Positions 1 to 11,249 of a stretch of 64,000 nucleotides of DNA are shown here, in pieces; positions within the stretch are counted from its first letter, which is position 1, and each line of letters begins with the position of its first letter. This stretch comes from Diaporthe sp. PMI_573 (Eukaryota > Ascomycota > Sordariomycetes > Diaporthales > Diaporthaceae), in the NCBI GenBank assembly GCA_021399435.1, contig JAJTUP010000004.1, positions 930,001-994,000 on the forward strand, read 5' to 3'. Made by a program: the position numbers and the translations under genes. Under the pieces are notes generated by a model. The model had not been told where the DNA came from. It did not search any database and saw nothing but the letters and a program-made list of their open reading frames with translations.

Positions 1-307
1 CTGCAGGAACTGTCAGCTTAACATGGCGTGCATATTTGGGGGCGGAGGATGCGGATTCGCGTACGGAAGTGGTATCCTGGTTGCCTGGTTGCTATCCTTG
101 TCGCTACAGGCTCCCCTCCCGGCAGCAAGAAGGAAGTGATACGAGACTCAGTAGTTTCTCTTCCGAACCGCTATAGACCACCCCAGAACTCGAGCGCAAC
201 TCCTTTTCGCGTTGGTTCCCCCTTTAACACACAGGCCTCTCACGAAGAAAGACAATCGGGCACACCGCCGCCGCAAGATCATAGCGACGCCCGTATATTA
301 GTCCAAG
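1..307. other. Left-edge noncoding sequence
   Basis: No convincing coding sequence on either strand. It is the presumed promoter and 5' UTR of the dehydrogenase gene that starts at 308. Confidence 0.5.
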
Positions 308-1397
308 ATGCTCCAGTTCTGGAAAAAGCAGGCCTTTTTCAAGCCGGCCGAGGTTCGGGATGCCGATCTGCACGGACAAACGGCCGTCATTACCGGCTCC
401 AACACCGGTGTCGGCTTCCACACCGCCCGGCAGCTGCTTGACCTGGGGCTGACGAGGCTCGTCCTCGCCGTCCGCGACGCAGAAAAGGGCCGGGCGGCCG
501 CTGCCCGGCTAACCGATATGTGCAAGCTGGCCGAGGATAGGATCATCGAGGTATGGCCACTCGATCTCACCTCATATGAGTCGGTCATGGCCTTCGCCGA
601 ACGCACACGGAGTCTAGACCGCCTGGATATCGTCAATCTCAACGCGGGTATTGGGCCGGCCAAGCGCGTCTTCAACCCCACTACCGGGAACGACGAGGTA
701 ATCCAGGTGAACTATCTCTCTACGGCACTATTAGCGATCCTGATCTTGCCCGTGGTCAAAGAGAAAAGACCTCACCAGCCGCGGCCCACTCGCATCACCT
801 TGACGTTGTCAGAGGTCGCGTCTTGGACTAACTTCAAGGAACAAAACCAACCGGGATCTATTCTCGATGCCCTAGACAGCAAGAATGGCAATGTAGATAT
901 GCTGGATCGCATGTGGGTATCCAAGTTGCTAGGGCAGTTTCTGCTCGTGCGACTCGCGGCTGAAGTCCCCCCTTCAGTCGCTTTGATCAATGGGGCATCT
1001 CCGGGGGCAGTCCATGATTCACAATTCGGCCGGGACTTTGAGAAGACTTTCTCATACACCCTTTTCAAGAAGTTGGTCCTGAATCACGTTGGTAACTCAT
1101 CCGAGATGGCCGCCTGGATGATGACGGACGCTATCGTCAACCATGGCGACGAGACCCACGGGAAATTTTTGTCTTTCCAGAAAGTTGCGAGGTTAGTGTG
1201 CTATTTAAATTCAATAAGCATCTGAAAGCTTGGGTGCATTGAGGTATTGGAACTAATTCGCATCTTTTGGACACAGCATGGCACCCATTGTCTCTTCAGA
1301 GCAGGGAGAGAATGTTTCGGACCGACTCTGGAAGGAGACGATGAAAGAATTGTCATTTGCAAATGTGGAGGGAATTCTAAGAAGTGTGAAAGATTGA
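308..1397 (+). CDS. Short-chain dehydrogenase/reductase, catalytic Tyr absent
   Basis: Two exons, 308..1191 and 1277..1397 (intron 1192..1276, donor GTTAGT, branch AACTAAT, acceptor ACACAG), giving 334 residues. Without the splice the frame runs into an unrelated tail; with it the C-terminus reads like the fungal retinol-dehydrogenase-12-type SDRs (SEQGENVSDRLWKETMKEL). Rossmann fold with the cofactor loop TGSNTGVG at residues 29-36, NAG at 112-114, Ser168 in a LTLSEVASW segment and a SPG motif after the active site. SDRs of this shape are soluble NAD(P)H-dependent oxidoreductases. The odd point is the YxxxK motif: residues 202-206 read MWVSK, so the general-acid Tyr is replaced by Met while Lys206 is kept. 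It may have lost redox activity or may use another residue. Substrate unknown; it stands alone on the plus strand. Confidence 0.85.
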
Positions 1398-2163
1398 GTG
1401 GTCCTATCGCAATTTCGAATCGAGAGCACTCAGCATGACGACACGGCGAAGCCACCCTATGTGGGCACGCTCTGGCTGAAAAGGCGGCAACAACCAGTTG
1501 ACAGCGAGCAACAGGTTCGGTGCGAACATGAGCTACCTTTCCATGTATGATGCCAATCAAAAGAGTATCATAATCGAGTCTGTCGGCGTGGAAAGTATCA
1601 GTACATATGCAAAGGTGTTGCAGTGCCCGTGAATCCAGACTTGGGCTTTCAGAAGTGAGTATGAAAAGGCAATTGGCAACTGTACATGAAAAGTGATCTA
1701 GAACGAGATTCTTTGCATTTACTTTTGTTCTTACAGATATCAGTGATACCGGATGTCCCTTCTCCTCGTGGCATGCGTTCATACAGAGCTATTCGCACTG
1801 GCGACGAGATTCTTCTCCTGAAAACTGCAGGCCTGTAACTTGAGTCTGGGGGAAAAAATACTCGAACAGTACTGTTCCCAGTATCTACTCATGTCTCACA
1901 TCGGAATAAGCCAAGCGTGGCTTAAAGCGAAAAGGGATTGGTGATGCGGAGCTAATGCGCCAGGAAGGTTTGGCGCGCGGCACAGCTGCAATTTATAAGC
2001 AGGCCGTTAGCTGAGCCGATCCCTCCTGTGTTCTTTATAATCTAGCCCTTCTGTTCTATGTCTTATAAGGTAGATTCAGTCCCTCCATCATTAACTTAAC
2101 TCATCCATCCCGCGAAATCTCACCAATCCATATCATAACAGTAACAGAGTCCAAGGCACTACA
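1398..2163. other. Intergenic, no gene seen
   Basis: No open frame with protein-like composition. The last 200 bases contain TTTATAA-like and CT-rich stretches suited to the promoter of the next gene. Confidence 0.5.
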
Positions 2164-2729
2164 ATGTTGTCCAAGCGATTGGAAACTGCTACCAAATTCG
2201 TGGATCACTATGCCACACACGACAATGAGGTGCTGAACACTTTGCTCGCCGATGATCTCGTCTATGAATTTGCGCCGTCGCGTTCTCTCGATCACATGAA
2301 ACCGACGGATAAAGCAGGCTATATTGAACTCAAGCAGGGCATGAAGCTGGCGATGACCGGGTATCCACTCGACGTCAAGAAGTATATCGAAGGAGAAAGT
2401 GCCAATAGCAAGTATTTTGATCTCTCACTAACGGCAACTGGTGATAAGCAAACGCCGAGGAGTTACGCTGACAAGATCCAGTGGTGGTTGTCTGGTGCAC
2501 GGGTAGCCCACAGTGGCGAGAGGAACTCAAAGACTATGAGGTGTTCTCTGAGGAGCAGTGGGCTTATGTGGGAGAGTTTGTCTTCATGCTGACCATGGAT
2601 GAGAAAGGGGAGAAGATCACCAAGATCCTTGAATTCGTGGACAGCAAGGGCACGGATAACAAGATCTGGCCTCTGGCACAACGTGCCATAGAAAACTTCC
2701 AAAGGCTGCAGGGGTCTTCTGGTAACTAG
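2164..2729 (+). CDS. SnoaL/NTF2-like (ketosteroid-isomerase fold) protein
   Basis: Two coding blocks in different frames are best joined by removing 2441..2481, a 41-nt intron with a GTGATAAG donor, a GCTGAC branch point and a CCAG acceptor; an acceptor at 2475 also keeps frame. The product is 174 residues, the usual size of single-domain SnoaL-like proteins. Visible family features are the N-terminal helix followed by an LxxDDLVYEF strand, and a C-terminal half with FVFMLTMDEKGEKITKILEF, the typical last two strands of the curved sheet. Fungal members are cytosolic, cofactor-free isomerases, cyclases or carrier proteins, often next to metabolic clusters; no substrate can be named. If the 41-nt intron is not spliced, the gene would be frameshifted at about 2480. 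Confidence 0.7.
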
Positions 2730-3276
2730 ATCTGTGAGCTCATCGATTATTGAGTTTCGGGTGTTTGCGTTTACCACTGTATGAAGGGACCGCCTACATA
2801 CTAGCTTAAGAAGCGTACGTACACGCATTAAAAACGAAACCACCTTGAACTGCAGCACTCGTAAACTCTGACATGCTTGCTTGATGACACAGTCAGCATT
2901 GCTTTATTCCCTCACGCGAGCATTGAACCACGATCAGGCATGAGGAAAGAGACTAAGGTCAGAAAGGTTTCGTGACAGGGCATTAAACCTCCGATTTCTA
3001 TCATCATAGATGGGCACTCCCTTATTCTTACCACTCCTCAAGCACCCTTTAAGGAATCACCTCAATTCATCATGTCCACTATCGATTAAAAACTCGCCTC
3101 ATATAATCGGCCACTCACACTCAGCACACCTTGGCGGTTTGTTCACTTGCACCCAAAGAATGTATTACATGTAACTACTCATCTGACGCTTTGGAGAGCT
3201 CATAATGTGACTCTCCCACCAATCGGAAGTGCCCTCCAGAAGACGTCCAAGTTCTCGCATTCTCGCATCCCAGGCA
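2730..3276. other. Intergenic, holds a short dispersed repeat
   Basis: 3' flank shared by the SnoaL-like gene and the convergent PEBP gene. Apart from the repeat at 2804-2846 nothing is recognised. Confidence 0.5.
2804..2846 (+). repeat. 43-bp dispersed repeat, copy A
   Basis: Begins GCTTAAGAAGCGTACGTACA and matches 31179-31220 at most positions. Of seven clear differences, five are C (here) to T and one G to A, so the copy at 31 kb looks like a RIP-decayed version. Both copies lie shortly downstream of a plus-strand stop codon. Confidence 0.6.
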
Positions 3277-4219
3277 TTAGAGCAGAAGAGCCAAGCCCAG
3301 AAGCCCGACAGCACCGACAATCCAAGTAAAGAATCCTGTGAGGGAAGTCTTTGCCACCAAGCTGGCGTCTGACGTTCCCGTACTGTCCGCCCCGCCGGTA
3401 CTCGACGTACCATCCGCAGACGACGTCGCCGTGGCCGTCGCGCTCTCCGACCCAGCCGAGAAGATGGCGGCGCCGTTCCCACCGGGATACGCGCCCCCAG
3501 CGAGGGCGACGAAGGTACCCGGGACCTCAGGCTCGCGGCTCACGTACCAGAACTCGCCAGCCGCCGGCCGGTCGAGCCTGGCCTCGCTGATGAAGCGGTC
3601 CAGGCTGAACATGGACCTGTTCTGGTCGCTGAAGCCGGAGAAGGACTCCGGGATGGCGAAGTTTTCCGGCTGTGCGAAGGCGTAGATGATGTAGCGGTGG
3701 GCGCTGGAGTTGGTTGGGGGCATGGGTGGGCGGTACGGGACGAGGGCCGGGGTGCTGTTTGTCAGTGCCCGTTGGCCAGTGAGAGGCGCCTGCGCCTCTG
3801 TGTTTTGAGTAATGTTTGCGGCCAGCCAGTGGAGGATGAAACGCCTGGTCGGGTTATCTGGCGACGGCGCGTCCGGATCCACCATCAGGATGACATAGTT
3901 GCCGTTGTAGTCGGCGATAGACTGATAGGCGGCCGGGTTTACGGCCAACGCCGGCTGTTGGCTGGTGACTAGGGAGGTGCGTCAGTGGGGTGAGTCCATC
4001 GTCACCAGCATCGCGGGCGTCGAGCTTACTGTTTCCTCCAAAGAGCTGACCCTCCTGGACCACCGTTGTGTTGCCATCGAAGGTGAAAGCTACGCTGAGC
4101 TCGGTGTGGTTGCCGCTATCCACGAATCCGAATTCCGGCGGCGGGATGGCCAAGCCAGGGCATGCCGCAAGGGCGAGAGCGATGAGTCTGTAGGATGTGA
4201 TTATCATCGTGACCGGCAC
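3277..4219 (-). CDS. Secreted, GPI-type PEBP-family protein
   Basis: Two exons on the minus strand, 4219..4030 and 3968..3277 (intron 3969..4029, donor GTAAGCTC, acceptor CCCTAG), 293 residues. An N-terminal signal peptide (about residues 1-24, ending near PGLA) precedes a phosphatidylethanolamine-binding-protein domain with the anion-pocket signature MVDPDAPSPDNPTRRF followed by ILHWL, and the later PPMPP...HRYIIYAF block. The domain is followed by a Ser/Thr/Ala/Gly-rich linker and a hydrophobic C-terminus ending LLGLALLL, the pattern of a GPI-anchor signal. It therefore probably sits on the outer plasma membrane or cell wall. PEBP relatives bind lipid headgroups or inhibit proteases and kinases; the ligand is unknown. 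No obvious functional partner adjoins it. Confidence 0.88.
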
Positions 4220-4823
4220 TTATTTTACTGACTTGTTTGTTTAGAAACAGTCGGCTACCCTTACGCGACCAAGCTGCGACAGAGGCACCGCTTCTTATTG
4301 AGTGCAGTACAAAGTGTTGCCAAGAGATCGGCAGTCTTCATCCCGTCATGCACACCAGCAACGGATCGCGCTACTGCCGCAAGAAACATGACATGTATCA
4401 GCCGAGAGCGATCCCGTCATTGCTATGGCCTATCAGCACATTTCTCCCCGTTCCTGAAGCTTTGAATATGTGGTAGTGTGCACAATGAGTTTGATCTGAT
4501 TTGTGGATGGCGAAAACGATGTCATTGGCATCCAACGCACTTGGTCCCGAGCTGCCCGCAAGCACGACTTCCGCCTTGGCTGAGGCACCAGAAAAGGTGA
4601 TGAGTGCAAAACATTTGGCTCACCACGGCTCACAAAAATTTACTCCTGATGTCTTTTCCTGCTAAGTTGTACTCATACGCCCTACAGACACAGAGACGGT
4701 CTCATACCCTTGATGAAGAGCTCTATTTGAACTGCAGATGAAAATGGATGCACCCGCACCTCTGCAGTGTGGTTTGGCCCTCAACAACATCGTAACAGAA
4801 AAAAGAATTAAAAAATGAGTAAC
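4220..4823. other. Intergenic, no gene seen
   Basis: Upstream region of the PEBP gene and downstream region of the tRNA-like gene. No coding or structural feature recognised. Confidence 0.45.
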
Positions 4824-4931
4824 TGTCCAGCCCAGGACTCGAACCTGGATTTCGTGCCCCCGAAGGCACACTTCAGCTTTCTAGGCGCCCGTGTGTGTCA
4901 ATCCCGCGTGTTACCATTACACTAGCTGGAG
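4824..4931 (-). tRNA. Split or degenerate tRNA gene, isotype unresolved
   Basis: Reading the minus strand from 4931, an A-box-like D arm (GTGT/ACAC stem around AATGGTA) and a perfect B box with T arm (CCAGG TTCGAGT CCTGG) are present. The acceptor strands TCCAGC and GCTGGA pair. The distance between the two boxes is about 35-40 nt too long for an intronless tRNA, so an intron or insertion lies between D arm and T arm. The only good hairpin there (GTGCC/GGCAC) has a 6-nt TTCGGG loop, one short of a normal anticodon loop; with one more G it would read as Pro(CGG). The outermost acceptor pair is C-C. It could be an intron-bearing tRNA, or a decaying copy. The foldback element begins about 35 bp upstream of its 5' end. 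Confidence 0.6.
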
Positions 4932-4965
4932 TAATTGTTCCACACTAAGATGAGTGTATAAACAT

Positions 4966-5265
4966 ATGAGTTAAGCTCGTGTCTTGTGATAGCTTCGACC
5001 TTGACGGGTTGAGAGCTTGTCAATAGCGCCGGCGCGAATAGCGGCGGAGACTAGGCACGGCTCAACACTAAGACTTATAGTGCAAAATAGTGGCATCTAA
5101 CAGAACAACTGGTTTGCACAAGTAGGTTGGAAAGTCAGTGTTTAAAGCCTTGCATAGCGAATCTCACTATTATCGTCGGTAAGACATATTTTTTCTTGTC
5201 CTTATAGGATACTTATTGTTGTTCCATCTTAGTAGAGGAACTTAAAGAATATAAATAGTCTATAT
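4966..5265 (+). repeat. Left terminal inverted repeat of foldback element
   Basis: Inverted partner of 6037-6344. More AT-rich than the right arm, with CpA-to-TpA differences such as ACTTAAAG for ACTCAAAG and ATATAAATAG for ATACAAACAG. Confidence 0.75.
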
Positions 5266-6036
5266 AAATACATGAACTGAGGTTTGAAAATTTGGCGATT
5301 GCATGTATAGTTGCTTGAATGAGGCATGACTTTGTTGCTGGCATCACGGAATGGCAATGCTATGCTTCAGATGGAGAGTATCAAGCCGCTTCCCAGCACA
5401 ATATCAGAAAGTTGTCCTGATCATATACCCTCCATCGTCAAAATCATTGCTTGACTAAGCGCCAAACTTTTCATTCTATCTACGTGTTCCAAGGCAAGGC
5501 TTATGCACCACCGTTCATTACTTCTTTGGAGAACGTCGCTAGTCTAGTGTGTCTGAGAACTTGAGCAAGTGGATTAATGGTAATTATTCAAAAGCATGGA
5601 TTAGAATACAGGCTCATAGACTCAAGGAAGTGGTTTACAGATTTATGCCCGAGAAGATCGAATATTTGGTACTAGATGATGTGAAAACCACGTTTGTTGA
5701 AGTGCCCCGTATGCCATCGAAGGTGCATTGGAGGTGTCCGGACACTGCCAGCACCGAGGCTTCGGACAGTACGCTGCCTGGATTGCGTACAGAATGGCGA
5801 GGGCAACTCTTTCCAGGATCCAGCTCACCTGTCCGAGAAATCCCTCCAACGCTAGTCATGACAATAGCGATGACAGCCCAAGGGGTCCAAAGAAATGCAT
5901 AGCGAGAGGAGCACGCCGCAACGGGCGCAAGAAGCAAGAAGGGCGGTCTGGAAGTCCACGGGCAGGGCTAGCGGGGGCTATGTTCGCAATATTTTCGCTT
6001 CGTGAAGAGAGTTTGCGGTAGGCGCAACGAAGCGCG

Positions 6037-6344
6037 ATCCTATAGACTGTTTGTATTCTTTGAGTTCCTATATTAAGCCGGAAGGACAATGAGTATCCTA
6101 TCAGGACAGGAGACAATGTGTCTTAATAGACGATTACAGTGAGATTCACTATGCAAGGCTTTAGACAGTAACTCTCTAATCTACTTCTACAAACTAGTGT
6201 TCCCTTAGAAGCCACTATCTTGTACTAAAAGTCTCAGTGTTAAGCTGTGCCTAGTCTCTGCTGCTTTTTTCTTAGTTCTTTCGACCTTAAGATAGACCGG
6301 CCCGTCAAGGTCGAAGCGGTCGCGAGACATGAGCTTAACCTCGT
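6037..6344 (-). repeat. Right terminal inverted repeat of foldback element
   Basis: Inverted partner of 4966-5265. Its inner end (6041-6076 on the plus strand) contains the segment that reappears as the first intron of the STAND gene at 27019-27070. Confidence 0.75.
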
Positions 6345-7496
6345 CTGACGCCGTCAAGCACTGTCAAAGTGCCTTCGCCATGTAACTTAGGCTTTCAAAT
6401 TTTTCGAAATGGACAATTATGAAAGCCGCCATGTCCCAGAAAGACACGGATCTGCTCAAACGCATAACATCACAGCCTATAGTGATATACGTGAAGTTCA
6501 AGGCCGGGATATGTAGGGGGGCAGGTAGGGGAGGGCGTCCATGTTTGTAACATCGCATCATTCCAATTCTGCAATTTTGTAGAAAGGTACATATTTGCAT
6601 ACATAAAAGCGCAGTGTATAATGGACAAATTAGCACAACCTGAAAGGATAAGTGCCATTGTTGGAATAGTGCGTTATCTAACTTGAATCTCCCCGAAGCT
6701 CACTGTCGATGTATACATTTAGGTATCCATGTAGAGTCAAAAAAGAATCTTCCTTTTCACCTTCTAGACGAATGCCCTACTTATTCAAAAGCAGGTAGAA
6801 TATTGAAAGTTGCGAATCTCTAATAGAGCGAATCACCCGAGCGCATACGGGTAATTGCAGCCATTTAATCATCTCAGAGCCAGCCTTTTCCCGGATGGAT
6901 TTGGTCACTTTTTACACATCCACTAACCCGGTCCACTCGTTCGTGTCGGTGAATCAAATGACGAGGAGCGGTTCAGCCACTGCTGCTCAGCCTCCAATGA
7001 CACATCGTGGGGGAGGTCAGCAGTTACAGCGACTAATGCAGGCACGCCCTCCCAGAACTGTTAGGATGTTCAGCTGAGGCCGCCTCAGCCCCTGGAAGTG
7101 AGCGATAAGCCCAGCAATGAGCCCAGCAACGAGCCCAGCGAATTTCTCGGTGTGTGCATTTGCTCAGCCTCAATGTGACTGCGAAAAACGCTTCCGCCTG
7201 CAACATGTATGGCGTGAGAATGCGCAGTCAGGGCCAGGAACAATCAGGTTTTTGTAGTTGCAGGCTAGCTGGGGGACCTCGTTACGCTGCCCTCGACTGC
7301 AATGCGATTGTTTCGTTTCAATCCCGTCTTCTGATATCCCAAGCTGGCATTGCAAATCGATGTGAACAGTCGTTGCAATTTTGAGTTTCCAACTGATGCT
7401 ACTGAATACTATTGTCGTGCCCCGTTAACGGGAAGCGATCATATTAAGAACCCCGAGCAGAAAGACAGGGCAGCCCTGAAGCCGGCAGGTTCCGAC
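6345..7496. other. Intergenic, mostly featureless
   Basis: AT-rich region between the foldback element and the next gene. Apart from a short tandem repeat at 7107-7140 no gene or element is recognised. Confidence 0.45.
7107..7140 (+). repeat. Three tandem copies of a 12-bp unit
   Basis: Unit AGCCCAGCAATG, with the second copy ending ACG and the third partial. Too short to be more than a local slippage repeat in the promoter region of the gene at 7497. Confidence 0.6.
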
Positions 7497-10400
7497 ATGG
7501 ATCCGCTCTCAATCACCACCTCTGCAATCACGCTCATCCAGGCAGCTGGTTCCGTAAGTCCTCTCGACACCCACCAGCATCTTACCCTCCTTGGGAAAAT
7601 GCTAGGCATTTTCAGTGCTTGAAGTCATAGTCCTAGCATTTGGTATCATGACTAGGCATAATTGCTTACGAATTCTTAGATCACAAGCTCATTATGCGGC
7701 TTTATCAATCAGTGCCGTGGAGCCGAAACTCGCATTACGAGCCTATGCGACGAGCTTGAAGGCCTGACCTCGGGCCTTGAGGCCATCGACCGCACGCTCA
7801 AGGGCCGCAACGCACTTGACCTAGCCCTGGTGGAAGACGACCTATGGAAGCAGTGCGAGCTGGCCCTGGACGACTGCCATGTCACGTTAAATTCTCTGGG
7901 GGTTCTGGTGCAGAAGATCAAGGAGACGGTGAGGGTCAAGGCGTGGGCGTGGAGAGTAAAGGCTGTGGTGAACCTCAACGTGTACGGCGCCGACCTCGCG
8001 GCATTCAGGGACAAGGTGCACAAGTCGAACTGGGCTCTCCAGACAATGCTCCAGACGATCAACGTCTCCTTATCCCTGAGAAATAATGCCTCGCAGGAGG
8101 CGATCCTGTTCGAGCTTGACCGCCTCAAGTCATCCATCGACGAAGCCCTGAGGGCATCCATCCGCCCCGTAGGGGGCTTCACCCACCGGCCCGCCGACCA
8201 TTCTGACGCGCGCGTGGCCCGGAATCTCAGAAATCTCGCCCAGGCGGCGAGACACTTCCATGGCGCGGCGAGCTCGACGGCCAGCACGATCCGAGATGGG
8301 TCTCGTGGCGGGGCGCCACGGCAGGCTTATCCGGGGGCTGACATCGACGTGAGCCTCATGGGCGACCTACCCTCATTCAGGAGGGAGCGGGTTGAGGAAT
8401 ACGTCCGCGAATGGCGCCGGCATCGCAGGTCATCATCGTCTGGATTGACAAGCCCAAGCTTCTCCCCAGCCGGTGAGCATTCCAGTACGTCTCGGCCGCG
8501 GAGAGGGTCCCGATCACCACGCCGTCCGACGGGCACACTCAGTCCCCGGCCGCTATCCTTCTCTAGAGCAACGGAATCTGCCACGGTGCCAGAATCGGTA
8601 ACAGTAGCTACCGTTGAAGACGACGAAGACGATGATGTCGAATTCGAGCGGCTGTTTCTCGACGGTCTGGAAGAGCTCGCCAAAGACCGCATCAAGGAGC
8701 GCGACTTTGACAAGGCAATCGAGTTCCTGCAGGAGGCCATGAAGCGCGAGGTTGGCAGCAAGTCCGACAACGAGGGTTTCCGCAGCCTGCAGGTACAGCT
8801 CGCGCTATGCTACCTCCTCCAGCGTCGTTCAAAGATGGCGGAGCCCATCATCACTAGTCTGGCGAAGAACAAGGCAGCGTCAGATGCCGTTGTCTGCAAC
8901 ATGCTTCACTCCATGGCTCTGGTTCACCTGTCGCTTTACCACTTTGACAAGGCTCTGACTGTCTGTCGGGAGGCATTGATGGCCAAGAAGAAGTTGCTAA
9001 AGAGGGAAAAGATCGATGCCGACGACTATTCCCAAACACAAGGTCTGCTGGTGATGATATACGAAATGAAGGGCGACTGGATGCACGCCGAGGTCTACCA
9101 GTCACAGATACCAGCCACTTTCACCTACAAGCACCCTAGGGATGAAGTGGAATTCGTCACTTCTCATCCAAGCTTGCTGGCCACCATTCTCGGCGATGAT
9201 GTGCCTGACTTATCTACCCCTATGCCGAAAGTCACGCCAGGCCTATACGAGCTGGATGGGTCAGGGTATGATACCTGTCCGACCGCTCACCCTACGTCAG
9301 CCCTCAAGAGGAATCACACCCATAACGGCGCTTCGCCACTGAAACTCAAATTTGCTCAGCAACTGATGTATGAAGCCGATACAAGCAAGATAGCTTACGT
9401 ACCGGAGCCTGCATCAACAGTAGACAGTTCTCCCGCATCCAGCTGTGGTCCGAGCACCAACGGGGATGCTGACGATGAAGTTTCCCCATCCACATCACCG
9501 GAGCCAGAGTCTCCAATCAAGCGACGGTTTTCCCGAATGTTCGGTGCGAGAAGAGCCCAACAACTACGGTCTGCTCAAGCGCCTGCACCGCCGCCGGTTG
9601 AGAGTGCTGACATCCCTCTCCGTTCACCCATCAAGCCGGCCTCAAAGCCTGGCTGGGTCCACACGATGATTGGATTTAAGAAATCCAAAAATAGATTAGG
9701 GAAGCCGCTGCAGGACGATGAGTCCTCGCACAACGCACTAGGGGGTCTGGTAAAGCCAAAGGAATTCAAGCTGCTATACATGGAGCGCATGACCGCCGAA
9801 AACGCCGGGCAGGTGACTGATCCAAAGTACCGGCGTCAGTATTGGTCGCCAGAGAGCGTTGGGAAGTCTGATGACAGCGCCCAGGAAATGGATGCTGGCA
9901 GAGATGAAGACTCAAGTCGCGGAGCTACAACTTCTCTGGTGGCACTTCCCGAGGACGGTGTCAGAGATGGTAACATCACGTTCAAGAATGGTGTTCCATA
10001 TGTTGATGTGACAGGACTCAGACGGCCTCGTCCTCAGCTGCAAGACGTTCAGGAGGAAGAGGGCTACGTAAGCGACGACGACACAGAAGCCGAGCCGACT
10101 CAACCACAGCCCATAGCAGAACTGTCTGCCGAGGTTGATCATCGATCCGAGCCGCCGATGCTCTGTGACCCTTATCTCTGCCGCACCGATACTGAAGTCA
10201 AAGAATATTGGGACACTCCTATGCGGGCAAGGCCAACCGGCGCTAAGTCATGCAATGTGGTGCTTGAGAGCCTCACCCCAGCGGCGATGAACTTCAGTGA
10301 AATCGAAGCCCGGGCGATGTTGATGTTGGAAGACAAGCCGCGACCCCCCACCAGCCTCGAAACCATCATAACACCCATAAACGCCTCCGATAGGCAGAAA

Positions 10401-11249
10401 CCAGGCAAAAGAATGGGCAATGCGCGTCGCACCCCTGCCCATCCAGCGGACCAGCTCTTGCAGTCGATATCCTCCGTGCTCGCGTCACTCAGCGAGATTT
10501 CCGATGCCGAAGGACGGCACGCCGTGAAGCTTGATCTCGAGATTATGGCACTCGAGTTCAAGCAGCGCTTCAGCGACGGGCTGGTGAACCAGGACCTGCA
10601 GAGAGCCATCGACTCGCTTGAGAACGATGCCATCACCGTGCCGCGGAATGATAACGACGATTCCGGCTACGAGTCGATAGGAAGCCCCAAAGAGCAGGAA
10701 GAGGAGAAGCTAAAGCCTAAGCCTGTCGTCAAAAAGGCGAAAGTACCCAAGGTCAAGTCTCCTTTTGCAGATTACGCCCGGGCTTTGCACAACCCTTCCG
10801 AAAAGCCCAAGATGCAGGCCAATCTAGCCGTGGAACCATGTGACTCTCCCCTTCAAACATCACCAAATACGCAGTCAAGGCAATCGCAGAAGAATAGAGA
10901 GCCGCGACTGCCACTAAGAAAGAGATTCTCGTTTGAGAAGGGGGAAGACGAGGTGGTTGATGCCAACCACGCAGCTTCCGCGCTTCGGGCTCTCGTCGAA
11001 TCAGGAGAAGCTGATGCTATCCAATCCGCGATTTTCCCAAGCGCTCACACTCGCTCCGGATTCTATGAGAAATTGAAGGAGAGATCCTCCTTCGATGGAT
11101 CAGCATTGGGGCCCACGGCAGGAGAAAGTCCTCAGTGCTTGTCCGCAAAGCAGAGCCGAACTATGTCATTAGTAGAATACGAGGGTCAGTCGTGTCCGGA
11201 ATGGCTTGCCGCGTTTTCAGAAGAAGAGACTGTGCAATCATCACTTTGA
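7497..11249 (+). CDS. Fungal STAND-type N-terminal domain + TPR protein
   Basis: Two exons, 7497..7553 and 7680..11249 (intron 7554..7679, donor GTAAGT), 1208 residues. The first exon gives MDPLSITTSAITLIQAAGS, the hallmark opening of the fungal STAND N-terminal domain family; the splice leads directly into ITSSLCGFINQCRGAETRI and the rest of that helical domain (to about residue 180). A low-complexity Ser/Arg-rich linker and an acidic stretch (EDDEDDDVEFE) follow, then helix-turn-helix repeats with TPR spacing at about residues 335-490. The remaining ~700 residues are polar, Pro/Ser-rich and probably disordered, with short helices near residue 1000. There is no NACHT or NB-ARC ATPase, so the STAND-type name describes only the N-terminus. 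Such proteins are thought to act in self/non-self or stress signalling; the role here is inferred from the domain alone. Confidence 0.85.

Larger units (their letters stand above)
4966..6344. mobile_element. 1.4-kb foldback / long-TIR element, non-autonomous
   Basis: The outer ~300 bp on each side are inverted copies of each other: left arm 4966-5265, right arm 6037-6344. Shared blocks include TTCGACCTTGACGGG, GAGACTAGGCAC, AAAGCCTTGCATAG, GAATCTCACT, ATAGGATAC and GGAACT..AAAGAATA. A 39-41-nt internal block differs between arms. Where the arms disagree in the inner part, the left arm repeatedly has TA where the right has CA, the RIP pattern. The 770-bp centre has no recognised transposase; one frame (minus, about 5849-5700) has a hydrophobic stretch but no family match. 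No clear target-site duplication was found. It could be a MITE-like DNA transposon or a foldback element mobilised in trans. Confidence 0.75.

Noticed and set aside
3338..3972. Plus-strand open frames opposite the PEBP gene
   Set aside because: GC-rich antisense shadows of the minus-strand coding sequence.
5635..5937. Possible membrane-protein gene inside the foldback element
   Set aside because: Hydrophobic stretches appear in two different frames but no family or start is convincing.
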